NCBI RefSeq assembly: GCF_001039355.2
Contig: NW_019776159.1
Location: 53,542 to 100,328, forward strand
Length of the DNA: 46,787 bases
Reading direction: 5' to 3'
Source: Lingula anatina
Taxonomy: Eukaryota; Brachiopoda; Lingulata; Lingulida; Lingulidae
Shown: piece after piece, positions 1-12,872 of the stretch
How the letters are laid out: each line of letters begins with the position of its first letter
Numbering within the stretch: the first letter of the stretch is position 1
Notes under the pieces: generated by a model
What the model saw: only the letters and a program-made list of their open reading frames with translations
The model's database searches: none
What the model was told of the DNA's origin: nothing
Made by a program: the position numbers and the translations under genes

Positions 1-2009
1 CGTCAAAATCACTATTCTGTACCAAATTTCGATTAGGTTCTATGCCATTTCTCAGGTTTGGACAACTAGAGGGGCAAAGATTTACTTAAAAAAAAATTGA
101 CACTGATGGCTACCGTCTCGGATGGGTTATACTATACTTATAAATATTGTGATGTTTTAATATCAAAAGAAAAATAATAATAAATACCATTGCAATATCT
201 TAAAATAAAGGAAAAATAAAGATAAAATAAAATTGAATTCAAAGAGCGTGCCGGAAGCTTAAAGGATAATTTATGTAATCTTTTTATTGTCACACATTTA
301 TCTTGATTGGCATTGTTATCGGTGTTCGTATTTCAACACTTTCTCTCAAAACAATGGCGAGAGATTTATTTAGGTCTATTCCCTAATTCTTTATACTTAT
401 TTTACGACTATCACTAAAGTCAACAGACCTCAAACATTTCTGAATTATCTACTGAAAAGAGTAGATCTATAGGATCGAACTGAATAGATCTTAACCTTGA
501 TTTTTGTAGAATTCTAACTTTAATTTCTTAGTTATGTGTCCTGAAATTAAAGAATAAAATACAATGAACAACATGGGTGATCAAATCATATCTTTTATCA
601 AATGAAACAATCTCGTTCCGATTCCCTCTCCAGTGGAGATGTCAATCAAACACAACAAGACCATGTGCTTGTTTTTTTTTTGCCTTGTATAAACTGACAA
701 AGTACAAAAACAGAAGTCATAAAACCCTTAATCGCAGCGTCCATCTCGGCCACTCGTTGGTGCACTGTTCTTAGGAGGGCTGAAGAATCTGACGCATTCC
801 CCAAACTACGGAGTCTCCGTTCACTTCTGAAAAGCTTTGGAACGGTTCTGAACCTGTGCAAACTTTAACCCACCAGGTTCAGTTACGTCTGACGTCATCA
901 TAAGGGTCCAATCGGTGATTTAACGGTGACTGGGTCATCTCATACCGGTGGATTCCCTGAGTATTCTCGCTGAGTAGATAAACCAAAGTAAATTTGCCAT
1001 TATTTTGAAAAAGGTTTAAAGGTATTAATTAGAGCAAATGGTTTGATCATTGGTATTTATTTTCTTTGAAGAGGTTAAGAGACATTAATGCCCGCGAGAG
1101 GAGTCGCCGGACCATCACCGTGGTGACATCAAAAATGTCACCACGGGTCATCGTAGGTCATCAAAAATGCTAAACGCAAAGGTGTGAGGGAGTTTCCAAG
1201 AAATTGGGTCGTCTATTGAAGCCAATAAGACTGTGTCGGTCTAAGTCGGTCTAGAACCGTTCCATGTTCACAGTATTGGCTGTGTGAACGGGGAACACGA
1301 AACATGCCACACAAAGGAAAGAAACAGGAATGTATTTGACAAATTGCCCGACGTGGTAGGGCTCGGAGAAGAGCTGGCTGCCAAGTCGAGCTGGATATTT
1401 TAGCTATGTAAAAGCCGGTTGTAGCAAGAAGTAGGGTATTTAGTTGTATTTGGACTGCGGCGCCGCCGAGGCGAGGGCTGGAAGTGCAAGAGAGAGATAG
1501 GACCCGGCCCGGCTGCCAAAGCGAGGCTACTGTGTAAAACTAGAAAGAGGGAGGGAGGGAGGATGGGTGGGAGTGAAATTTCAATACTGAAAATATGTTC
1601 ACTTTTCAGTTTCATTTTTGGAACCCCTAAACATGCAATAAGCACAATTTTTAAGCAAGTTAGCAACGTGTATAAGGCCCAATAAAGTCTTGGATGGAGA
1701 ATAAGTGAGACTTGGAAGCAAAAGAGAGCAACTTGTATCATAAAGAAGTAGTTTGCAATTTGAAAAAAGGTGCACTTTTAATAGCAATATCTTTTTTTAA
1801 GAAAGAAAAGCATACGTAAATGGACTGGAGCGTACTGTATTCCATTTTGCATGTTAACGCATACTAAAACGAGTCAAAAATATTCAGAATTTTTCATTAT
1901 GGATATTTTCTAATACCCTTTTAATAAAATTCCATTCAGAATGAACAGCATGAAATAATTCTTTTACACACAAAAATAAACTCCGTCAAGCACGTGGTCA
2001 ATACCGCAG
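1..2009. other. Non-coding, left edge
   Basis: AT-rich with a GC-richer patch near 1330-1580. No recognisable gene. It contains a perfect 12-bp-stem hairpin at 1118-1146. The ORFs at 1400-1787 lack homology I can recognise. Confidence 0.6.
1118..1146. repeat. Perfect inverted repeat, 12-bp stem
   Basis: CCGTGGTGACAT, five-base spacer CAAAA, then ATGTCACCACGG. Confidence 0.9.
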
Positions 2010-2195
2010 CTCACTGTCCAATGACGTTTTGAACAGCAGCCAACTGCTCTGGCCAATGAAAAATTACGTTACAACTCTCTTCCTTTCACCTTCCCTCAAC
2101 AAAATCTGCTGCTCCCCTCTCTAATACGCTTAAGTCAACTCTGAGCTGCACGAGACACGTGGACGCAGTAGGAGTGAAATAACAAAACCATTAAG
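2010..2195 (+). promoter_or_regulatory. Distal candidate promoter and leader exon
   Basis: Two CCAAT boxes (2018-2022 and 2053-2057), the first overlapping TGACGT, lie upstream of a pyrimidine-rich segment and a sequence ending CCATTAAG with donor GTAAGC at 2196. It could be a far 5' non-coding exon of gene 1, 17.6 kb from its ATG, or belong to nothing in the window. Confidence 0.22.
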
Positions 2196-5100
2196 GTAAG
2201 CAAACTGTGCGTTAAGTGTAACATCCGACAAACTGACCATTAGGTTTTACCAATGACCATCAAGGACAGTTAGTTAAGTGGTCGACCTGCACCATGCGTT
2301 CTGCCACAATTAGGGCTAAATTTATCTTGGATGTGCTTCTTAATGGGCCGCGAGCTTGCAGAAGCCAGGAGAGCTGAGGATAGATAAGGGTCTCGATGTT
2401 AAGACCCCGATTTGCGTCAGATTAGTTTAACAAATTGACAACCGATTGGCGACGTCATTGCGGTGAATTAAGTATCTATCGGGTGACCGCTGTGAATGCT
2501 GTGATAGACGCAAACGGCTTTTAAGAAATAAAAAAGCGTTCTTTAATTAAGGGTGAAAAAAATGCATATTCCGATAGCTAAATGATGAGGTGGATATAAG
2601 GTCTCGCATTGCATTGCTTCTTTTTTTTGCCTTGCTCAGGCTTGATATGGACTAAAAAATGCACAATTGACTGTTTTTTGAAAAACAAATTGTTGTGCCT
2701 AAAACGGTTTCGTTTTTTGTACTCATTTTGTTCATTGTTGTAAAAGCGAGCTCTTTTATCCCCTGTAATTACCAATCAGGTAAAACGAACACACGGTCTA
2801 GCAGACGTTGTTCGCTGATTGCGTATTGATGACTGTAAAATGTTTCCGGTAATTTCAGCACTAGTGTCATTTTCTGTTTTCTCCCCTCTCGTTTATTGGA
2901 CAAAACACTTTTAAGAATAAAAACTAGCATGCTAGTTTGAGTGAATTTCGCTCTTTTTGATAGTTTATTAATGGCACTGGAGGAAAGAAAAGCGCCTAGT
3001 AATCACTGTTATAATTTGTTTTAGTCTCAGCTGCTTCTTTTTACAACCCCCTCCTCCTCCTCACGTGCGTGTGGTCTTTGCAGAGGAAACCGTGGTAATA
3101 TGGCGTTTGCTTTAAAAAGCAAACGTGTGAAACCTCTGGCTTGAGGTCAATGAAAATACCACATATCAGTTCTTGGACTTAAGTGATGAAGTAATACACA
3201 GTTAACAGTAACGCTTCTCATAACTGAAACTGTCAAAAGCATTGCTGGCTGAATAGTAAAGTCACAAAACGGGACTTGGAAACGTCAAACAGTTTTTCAA
3301 ATAAACTGCATAAAACAGTGGACACATATGGATGGTATTAGTCGTGATATCTCAGGTCCGTAGTCCGAAATTTAAAAAAAAAGGGGGGGGGGGTCTTTTC
3401 CTGAAATGGGAGACCTTTTACCATGAAACCTGCGTGTGCCAGGGCAAATTTTTACCCAGAGCGGAACTTTTTCCGTCAATAAGGGCGAATCTCAACACCG
3501 GTCTGAGAAAAGACATCAACCGTGGAGTCCCCAAGGTAAAGTTGGTCATGATGTTCTCTGCAAGTGTTAAGAGAATGGTCCATTGTATACAGGGCAATCA
3601 ATCGAATAGATGTATATGAAGGTTAACACATATCTATCTAAGGCTATAGAGTGGCCAATTAATTGCATACTTGGTTGGTTGGTAAACGGAAGCATAAATT
3701 TGAGCAATACTGCAGAACATCTCAAAAATATTCCGAAAAACAGTAGCGAACGAAACTCTATTGGGTGATTAAATGAAGCACACATTGTTGAATGTGTTTG
3801 TAAAATCAATGGCTCGGTCTCACATTAAGGTTTTACATGGTTTAAAAACATACGAAGGACGCTGTCACATAACGTCATTTTTTTCCCAACAACTCTTGCC
3901 ATTTGGCGTCATACGGAAAATGAACATGATTGGTAAGAGTTAGGATCGTTTGTGTCGCAAGCGTGACTCGCTTCGTTTAGTTATAAATATTATCATTAAT
4001 CTAATTCAGCAATGAGGGGAAATATATCTGAGTTGAGATTATTTGTATAAAGATGAAATATTTCAACCAAAGAATGGCTACCGCTAAACGAACAGAGCTA
4101 AAATTTATTCCAGAATCAGTTGTCTTTATCGCGTTGCTGAAATGCGGAGATAAGGCCATCACTGACAATGACAGTTAAGGGCAAATGTTACACGGGAAAT
4201 AGTAATATTGGGCTTGTGGTTTCAGAGATATTCAATAGAAGTAAGGGATATATCTTCGGTTCCTGATGTCGTCAGGAATCTAACAGTTTTTGGAAGTCTG
4301 CACTCTTATAAGCTGCACCTTTTTAAAAGAAGTTAATTTGAATATGTCTCTTTTCAAATATTCTGGAATTGCCAGTATAATGGCTGCATAAAGCTATGCT
4401 GAATATATAACATAAGCATGGGCAGATATTGAAATATTAAAATGCCGAAAAAACTCAACTGAACATGAAAATAGCCTGTAAAAATGCCCAAAAAAATTCA
4501 AGAGAAGCGTAAAAAAAGAACAAAAACTAGGGGGAAGGGGCAAAGAATCCTTAAACATATCATTTGAAATAGTGTGGTTAGATAACAATTTATTTCATAT
4601 ATGAAATTGAAAAAAGGGCAAGAGATTTCTCTATAAAATGTTTGGCGTGCTTTTGTATAATGTAGGACTGAAAATATACAGATAAAATTTAACACCTTTG
4701 TGTGGCAAAAGTTATATACTATCGGGAGTGGATTGTCGTGAATTCACGTGAAAGTAACGTTTTATGACCGATGCAATTGTAAACCTTTGTCGTTGAAAGC
4801 GGTATTTTTTGTAAGCAAATTGTTCCTCGTTGCAGCATTTTGCCAGCTGCGCCAAAAAGTAACAAACATAGTTGTAAAAAGCAACGATCACTGATGATGA
4901 CAAGCCTTTTTGTATTTTGATGAAAAAAAAAGTACTATCTCACTAAAGATTAGGCATTGCAAATAGCTAAACAATGTCGACACATTAAGACGATCGTTTC
5001 ACGTATTTGGCTATTATCAAATCTGCTAAATTATTTTTCTCTCAGATTTTTTTTGAAAAAAATATGTTCGATTATAATAATTGTTACTGCACAAAAAGGA

Positions 5101-5268
5101 AAGGGGTGAATAGCTGACGTCCAACTTTTGATCCTCATTATTCAGGAGGGTAGGATGTAAAAAGCACACGACCGAACTATTTTTTCGACAGCAAAAAGAA
5201 AGATTGAAAAAGAAATGCTGGATGAAATAATAAAATTTCTTTTTTTCCTCGTTTACTGTCTTACAGCT

Positions 5269-5294
5269 GAACACTAGTACTAGTACTAGTGTTC
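5269..5294. repeat. Perfect 26-bp palindrome
   Basis: Each half is GAACACTAGTACT and its reverse complement, without spacer; it contains three overlapping ACTAGT words. Confidence 0.9.
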
Positions 5295-5564
5295 CAGTTT
5301 TTCATTTGGAAACAGCTACTAGGCACGTGCAAGTAGAAGCTGTATTTTTCTGCAGCTATTATCTATTTTTTCTGCTTTTATTATCAGGGAAAAAGCAGCA
5401 GACAAAAATATTATGATGAGAATTGAGAAGTACAGCTGAGGTTTTTTCAAAGATGCCATACAGGTTGATTTCTGTGAGTCAACCTAACCCGAAAATAATG
5501 ACTTGAAATACGATGTTAACTGTTAATCCAGAAATGTACTTGGTGGTAAATAACGATCTAGACA

Positions 5565-5571
<7 letters not shown>

Positions 5572-5607
<36 letters not shown>

Positions 5608-5650
5608 GAGAGGAAAAGATCTGAGAGACAGAGAGAAGGAAAGGAAACCA

Positions 5651-5693
<43 letters not shown>
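5572..5693. repeat. (GA)n microsatellite, interrupted
   Basis: Two GA arrays separated by a poly(G) run and GA-rich sequence. It creates spurious Glu/Arg-rich and Leu/Ser-rich ORFs. Confidence 0.95.
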
Positions 5694-5697
<4 letters not shown>

Positions 5698-8120
5698 GAG
5701 AGTCGCTGGAGGTTTGTCCTTCATAACGCGTCAGCTTTATATGCCTTACTTCACTTTGTTTTCATCTTCTCTTCGTTTAACATGTACGTGACCTTACAGC
5801 AGCTGGGAAGACGGTGTTGACGGGAGGTTCGTTTTCACAGAAAACATCAATATTCCCAGAAAGAAACAACCTCTTTGCGTGACTGTTTTTTATCTTCTTA
5901 AATAATGTTTACATTTCTAAAAACTTGATCGGACTCACTTGATACGGAAAACGTATTGTACAGGGGAAAGTGAGCTGCTCTATCGGCCCAACGCTCCTTG
6001 TCCATCTTGGTGATTTGTTTATATTCTGACTATTTCTACCACAGTTTCTTTTCTCCGAGTTGTTAAGTTAAGTTGTTAAGTGGATTCGTCTAGACGGTTC
6101 TGTAAACAAAAGACCCGTGGACTTCACTGCCAACTGCATGTTTTTAATTTTACTGCTGTCCAGATAGAATGAAAGTTTTTAAGTTGATGAGGGTAAGGGG
6201 GGCATGTAAGAGAGCACATACGTTTGCGCACGTTTGCACGTGTGCACGCTCACTGTCAGTTTTCCCCCAAAGTAAATGAGGGGGAAAATAGCCTGAAATT
6301 AGATAACTGCAATGCCCAGAAAAGGCACTTGTTATATTGTCAAGTTTTTATGTCTATATGTATGGGTAAATGCAGCATTCAAATACACCCAATAGCTCTC
6401 TTCGGAACAAATATATAGTTCGGAACAAATATATACCGTGCATACTGATGTGCCCCCAATTATAATGCTGGACAAATGCACTACTTCTCAAAAAAGGGTT
6501 AGAAGATAAAATAAAAATGACAAAATAATGCATCCTTGCCTCTTTTCTTGATTTCTCAGCTGTCAAAACACGACTTCCGTCAATGTTGATAAATAATAAC
6601 AACAAACCTTATTGGTGTGTACTTTCATCATTCCAAGTAAAAAACTACGTGGTATTTTACTGTCCTAATTTTTAGGAAAATTGGTGTTAATAAAAACACA
6701 TCAACTGATTACTATGAAGGTTATTGTGGTCGCACGTGTAAAATTGGGTGGCAGACGCGCTTGAGTACACATAAACAAACGCGCGGGCGCGTACGCACGC
6801 ATAAAAAATCAGTAACAATTTTCAACAATTATAAGATAACAATAAATAAGGAAATAACTGCACAGAAACTTACACTTAATTATCAAAACTTCCCCATTCA
6901 TGTAATGCATTCTTAAACTACTCTATCAATCACTTCACAAGTACTCAGATCTCAAAGAACAGTAGTTGTACACAATGTTACTTCAAATTTATCAAAATTT
7001 GTTACCGCTATCTGTTAAGAAGGCAAAATATCTGCACCGCGGCCTGTTAAGAAACCTATATCAGCTCTAAGACGGGTCTGGAGAGATAGCAGAGGTCAGT
7101 TGAATTGATCGCACTTGCTGAGTTTATCTACTCAAAGCCCTATACTAGTATGTCCTTGTTAAGATAATAAGAAATGCACTTCAGCTTTAGGAGGCTGTTA
7201 CGCGCGCGAGCAACGACATATTTTCTGTTTTAAAATGGTCACTGATCGCGATCGGTTATTTACGACTTTATACACGTGATTTATCTTACCGAAAAAGTGA
7301 AATGGCGACAGGAAGAAAAAAGAAGGAAGGTCACGCAGTTTTTGTGGACTTTGATCTGACTTAACTTTGCAAACGTTGACCATTTGGATTAATAAAGATA
7401 TGAAGGAAAGAGATAAAAAATGAAGGAAGAAAATAACTATAAAAAGACTCAATCCTTGTATTTGTTATCAGAGCTTGATCCTATTGTGTAACACATACGC
7501 GTGTTTCATCCGCTTAAACCTTGAAATGTTTGACATTTTAACAAGGAAAGAAAAAAGGGGAAAACAAAGAAAGAAAAAATCGAGGAAGAAATAAAGGGGG
7601 AAGTAAAAAAAAAAACCTCAAAGTTTGCACGTTTTTATCAGAATGTGATTTCATTTTATGACTTCGCACATACGTGTGACCATACAAAGTGGTATTTAAG
7701 GATAGAAAAAAACAATCATGCTTAATCTTTATGCGCTATTCACACAAAAAAAAGGTTGCAATGTTACACCTCGTACAATGAGCACTCAGAAAAAGGAAAA
7801 AAGGAAATGAAAAAATAAGACATTCAGAACCTTTGTCCAGTTCGATCAGATTAAGAAAATTGATATTGTTGTGTAAAGTATGGCTCGATAAGAAAAGTTT
7901 TCCTACGGACGCAACGCTTGTTTTTGTTTCCTACTCGAGAAACAAACGAACAGTGCTTATCAAAGAGAGGCGTTAAGTGTCTGTATATCTCACCAAGGCG
8001 CGTGCCGCGCGCTGGGACGCCCGGTGAGACGTTAACAACCTGATCTTACGGCTGGCCAGCCCCTCCCCGGGTCGGCTTGAAGAAACTGGGGGGAAATTGG
8101 CGCGTGCGCTCAGCGTGCCC

Positions 8121-8300
8121 CGATAAGCACAATTTGTTAAACAGCAGGGAAGCAGCGATAAGTTTCTTACGCTCTTCTGCCGAGGGCGAGCATTTTCATA
8201 AAAGGCAAGCGATCTTTGGAAGGACGATTTAGATATATTTAGATACTCCTTAAGATGTGTTACAATAGAATGAGTTGCTCTTTGGTCTGTTCGTTATCAG
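8121..8300. promoter_or_regulatory. GATA-site cluster upstream of gene 1
   Basis: CGATAAG at 8121-8127, CGATAAG at 8156-8162 and TTATCAG at 8294-8300 follow a GC-richer patch (7995-8110). Three sites in 180 bp suggest a regulatory element, but this is inferred from motif density alone. Confidence 0.3.
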
Positions 8301-11300
8301 AGGGGAGAAGAACCTGATCACTGTTCAGAACACAAAGCGATTAAAGACAGGTAGGTAGATGTTTGCAGGGATATTTTGGAGCTTTGATATATGTTAGGAT
8401 AGAATTATTTATACTTCTTACTCATTTGTATATTTTGTACAGCGAAGTAACTTTTTAAGAAACTGTTCTGTTTTTGTCAAGTGGAACCATTGATGCGTTT
8501 GGGTACGACGCCAGTGCAAATGCACGCATTTGGAGTTTGGATAAGTTTCCTAAGTATTTGAAATGTATATGATAGACATTGGGATTGGGTTATGTTACAT
8601 GGAACATGCAGATTGAGGTTGATTTTGAAGAATAATCTTTCAATGAACTGTCTTAGATTTCACGACGACCGCAGTTTCAGTTGTAAAATTTGTATTCCAC
8701 TCTGCTGAAGAAAAAGAAAAAGAAGAGGTAAAAGCATTACCATAAGCGCTGTCATCTCCAAAAAGCATGCATCTCATTCTGATGTACATTTTACGATTAT
8801 AAATCTATTTAAAAAAACTAAAAGAACACCTGATGTCAATGACAACTGATTGCCCGTTGTATATTTCCCATTGTGGTGTTCATTATAAATTATATAATAG
8901 TATAAACGTTTCAATTCCCTCACTTATTTCCCGTGTCACCTGAAATCTTTCGAGGCCTGACGTTTGCCCAACTGATGAAAACATTTTGCAGTTTCGACAG
9001 GAAACACCACAGGAAAATGATAAATAACAAGCTTAAATACTGTTTGCATGCAGTTATTACCAAAAACTTATTCAGACCAAAATCAGATTTAAGAAAATGA
9101 GTGGTGAAAATGAGTAGAACGTTGGTTGATGGCTACAGATGGCAATGAAAACTGGATTATGTTGGGGCTTCGTTCACAGCTACACAGGAAGCCACGAGAG
9201 TGAATGGAAATATCTAATCACGGATTGCTCCAATGTATCTTGTCTGTACGGGGAAGAAAAGCGTCACCTCATTTCGATAACTGAGACGATCTGATGATTG
9301 ACAGTACCTGCAAACAAAGAAGCTTTCTTTCCTCTTGTGTTCCTAAGACCTGTCCTATCTTTACCACCAGCAAAGTTTAGAAGCAGACGACCCTAGGGAA
9401 CAAACTGGTATATTTACTCACACCCTTCTCCAGTACATGTCAACATTCATGGGGCCAGATATTTGTGATTGAATTAATAAATAAAGGACAAGGTCTAGCA
9501 TCATTGACAATTTTTAGTGCAGCCCTCTATCATTATTTTATCAATTCCCAAATTGAAGGAAAAGTCGACCATTAATTTTTTTTCACGTGGCCTACCACAT
9601 ATAAACAGTGGCGAGTATTATGTATTTAAACTTAACTGTTACGTTTGAACAGGGATGGCTATTTCATTGTAAAAAATGAATATGGAATATCTTTCACTAT
9701 ATTTTTGACCTGTGCGTTTAGACAATATAAAAGGAAGGTAGGACGATTTAAGACGTAACAAACTGCTCGAACTGGCCCTTAAAATATCCTGAATAGCCCC
9801 TCTGTTCGCCATCTAAACCCTCTTAATCCGACGGCAAACGGTTAAGGTCGCCGAGTTTAAACATGTCGACATGGAACGCTGGACATTTAATTCAGTATCA
9901 ATAGTAGGTGATTGGTTTACTTGATGCAGGTTTGAACTCTTTCAAAAAAATGTATTCAAAAGGTAACCTTTTTCATGATAATGAATAAGTTCATAAAAAG
10001 GGAAATGATGTTTAAGTATGCGTTTTAAAACGGATTATGAGTTGTTCAGTACGTTAATTGGATAGAGGAACAAATGTTATGTAGGCCCTAATGCTAAATT
10101 GCATTTTATGTCTCCTGGTGATGATACTGAAACAAAACTTTTACGGGCACAGGTAAATTGAGGTAAAAAACTGTTATTGAGAATGAGAATATACATTCTA
10201 CGTCACCCAACTGCGTCACATTTTAACAACCCAAACTCTAATTTTAACAAACCACGGGTTATCCCCAAATAACAAAATTTTCAATGAAATGAATCCAGGG
10301 GTTTTCTTAATAATCTCCAATGCATTCTCCATGAACACATAGAGTTGATCGGCTCTCTTCCTTTTTTCTTTGTCTTATTTAAAAGAATTTAAAGGAAATC
10401 GGCATTTTGGCAGATCGTCTGCACAATCTCGATTACTGCTCGACGCTGACAAGTTGGCATATAGTTCTACACTGTCAGATGGACGTTGCGGTCAGCATCA
10501 AGATTTTATAACACTTGGAAAAAATTTTTTGTCGGTGATATGGGCAAATACAAGGGTTTTTAAGAATTTGAGTAATTTGGCCAAATCCGACCGAGAAATG
10601 AACAATTCTTATTTTTTTATTGTGAGAAATACAGGTGTATGTGGAATGATTACTAGTTAATTATTGAGAGTGTATAAAGAAAATAAGCAAATTGGAGCAG
10701 CAATTATGTTTGAAATTAATATCCGAAAGAAAATCACGTCTATAAAAATATCATCCTGATAAAATACAGAGTTTTTTTTATCCTTTTGCATAAAAGGATA
10801 AACAGTGGGCAAAATTTAAATATTTCCATGAATATATTACATACATATATGATTTCTTTGCACAGTGTTTTAATTCAACATTTTAAAGTGGACTCCCAGC
10901 TAAATTAATACCAGATATCAAATCAAAATATAAAATAGAATTAGAGAGGAAAAAGTCTAGAGAAATTAGGTGGTTAATTGCCAGAGCAAATTGCCAGAGA
11001 TATTCAAACTTAAAAGAGAAAAAAACACACATTTACAGAAAAAGAGACAAGAAACACACAGTTACTGTTACTGTGTAATCTGCATTATTGTCATATCTAT
11101 AACCACGAAGGAAAATCAAGCTTAAATCATATCTTGTTAATCAGGTTTTGCGCGTAAAATGGCCACCTCGTATCAAATTTAATTAGCCAATTAGTGATGA
11201 ACCTGATACGGTCTGTTGTGAGCTGTTACATGATGATAATAACGACACTTGCCGCACGGTTTTGCCGCCATTACGTCATGTCACGTGACGAGAAGTCATT

Positions 11301-12748
11301 TGTGACGTCTTGCTGGAATATGTCAAATATTTAAGAATGCTCGGGCTAATTAATGAATCAATAAATAAATTCAAAACTTAATTGTTGAATATTTGTTGCG
11401 TATTTGTACAACAGAACATTATAGAAACTTCAGTAGGTATCTATAGTCTGAAAAGGCGTTCCCAAAAAGAAAGACGAATTCTCTTGTCTTGGTCTGTGCA
11501 CGGGGTCTTGTTTTAGCTTTTACCACTATGTATAAAAACAGTATAGGTGATATTGGCACGGGTTGATCCGTCTCAAATAACTTTATATGAACGCGGCGTT
11601 TGTTACGGAGTTACAGCGATGTTTGGTCGTGCAGGTGAAACAGATTTTACAAGCGGATTAGCGGCGTTATGTAATGGGGAAAGATAACGACGAGCGCACG
11701 CTGTCAATTTTAAGGGGGTTGATCGGTGGAGGTGGAATTGGAGGGGGAGGGCGCTTGTTTGAAGAGCATTACTTATTTTTGGCAATTCCACCGTCGATAG
11801 GTTTAAGGCATTTGCGTCTTGGTGAGTTTGACGGAATTATTATATTTGTGAATGTTTTGCATTATTACGCTAATGAGGTGTATAATTTAAAGGAGAGAAT
11901 TAAAGAAAATTTCGAGAAAATGTTTAAAATCAGCGACAGCTACATTTTGATGATTTTCATCAACAAACAAAATTTTACTTCCTCATCATAAAATCTAATG
12001 TCCACACCAATTTACTTTTATAAAGAGAACATCAATTATCTATAACATTTTACAAAACATCGGCATTCGAATTTCACCCCATCTTCTATGACAACAAACA
12101 TGTTTTCCCGCCAATACCTAGAAAAAAAGGTCGTCTGACATTCCAAAAAGACAGGCGCGGCCTTGTTTCTAGTACATTTCCAATAATTCCTCCACACTAA
12201 GTCTCAGCAAATATGTTTTCACCTGTTATTGTGTAACAGGGCGCCTGAAGGCTCGATATACCTGGGGACGCCCCTGTAAGAGCGGCTTTAGCGGCTCAAA
12301 GGTGAGAAAAGCAGCACCCTGCCTTGTGTAATCACTGCTGGAGCGATGGTGGGCATGGGCCCGCATGCACGAGTGTGAGTGCGCGCGCGCGTGTGTGCAT
12401 GTGCTTACGTGCACGCGTTTCTGATTTTATTTTCATAATCTGCTCTCGTTATTTTGTTTATTTAATAAATTAATTTTATTATTGAGTAGTAAGAATGGAC
12501 GTTTTTGGGAGAAACTGATACACGTGTTAGAGAAGAGGAATCAAAGATTTTGATCAAAAATCATTCAATGGGGTGTGTGCACTACCACGCTGCCTGTGCA
12601 TTTTAAGTTATTACCTTTACCATTTAGCCCCGTGTTAAGGATAAAGATAGCGTTCCATACTCTGTTCGGGACAACCGCTAAGAAAATCACTCAACTTTTC
12701 AATACAAACCAACTCACAACAATGTTTGTTTGTTGGCAGAGTCAGGTG

Positions 12749-12872
12749 ATTTATTGCTGCGTTGATTTATACGCGAGACCAGGGCAGTGCGACCGCGACA
12801 ACCATTGGGTATTTATTGCCGTGTTGATTTATACGCGACAGGACAGTGCAGTCACGACAGCCCTGGGATATT
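12749..12872. repeat. 62-bp tandem duplication
   Basis: TTATTGC..GTTGATTTATACGCGA starts at 12751 and again at 12813; both copies continue with diverged CAGTGC..CGACA..C words, so the duplication is old. Confidence 0.8.

Larger units (their letters stand above)
2196..7980. other. Non-coding, with palindromes and a (GA)n tract
   Basis: AT-rich DNA with no recognisable gene. It holds palindromes at 2921-2938, 3104-3125 and 5269-5294, (GA)n at 5572-5693, an 18-bp direct repeat (TTCGGAACAAATATATA) at 6401-6436, and alternating CG/GT words near 6778-6800. Confidence 0.6.

Noticed and set aside
5479-5791. Glu/Arg-rich and Leu/Ser-rich ORFs on both strands
   Set aside because: They are translations of the (GA)n microsatellite.
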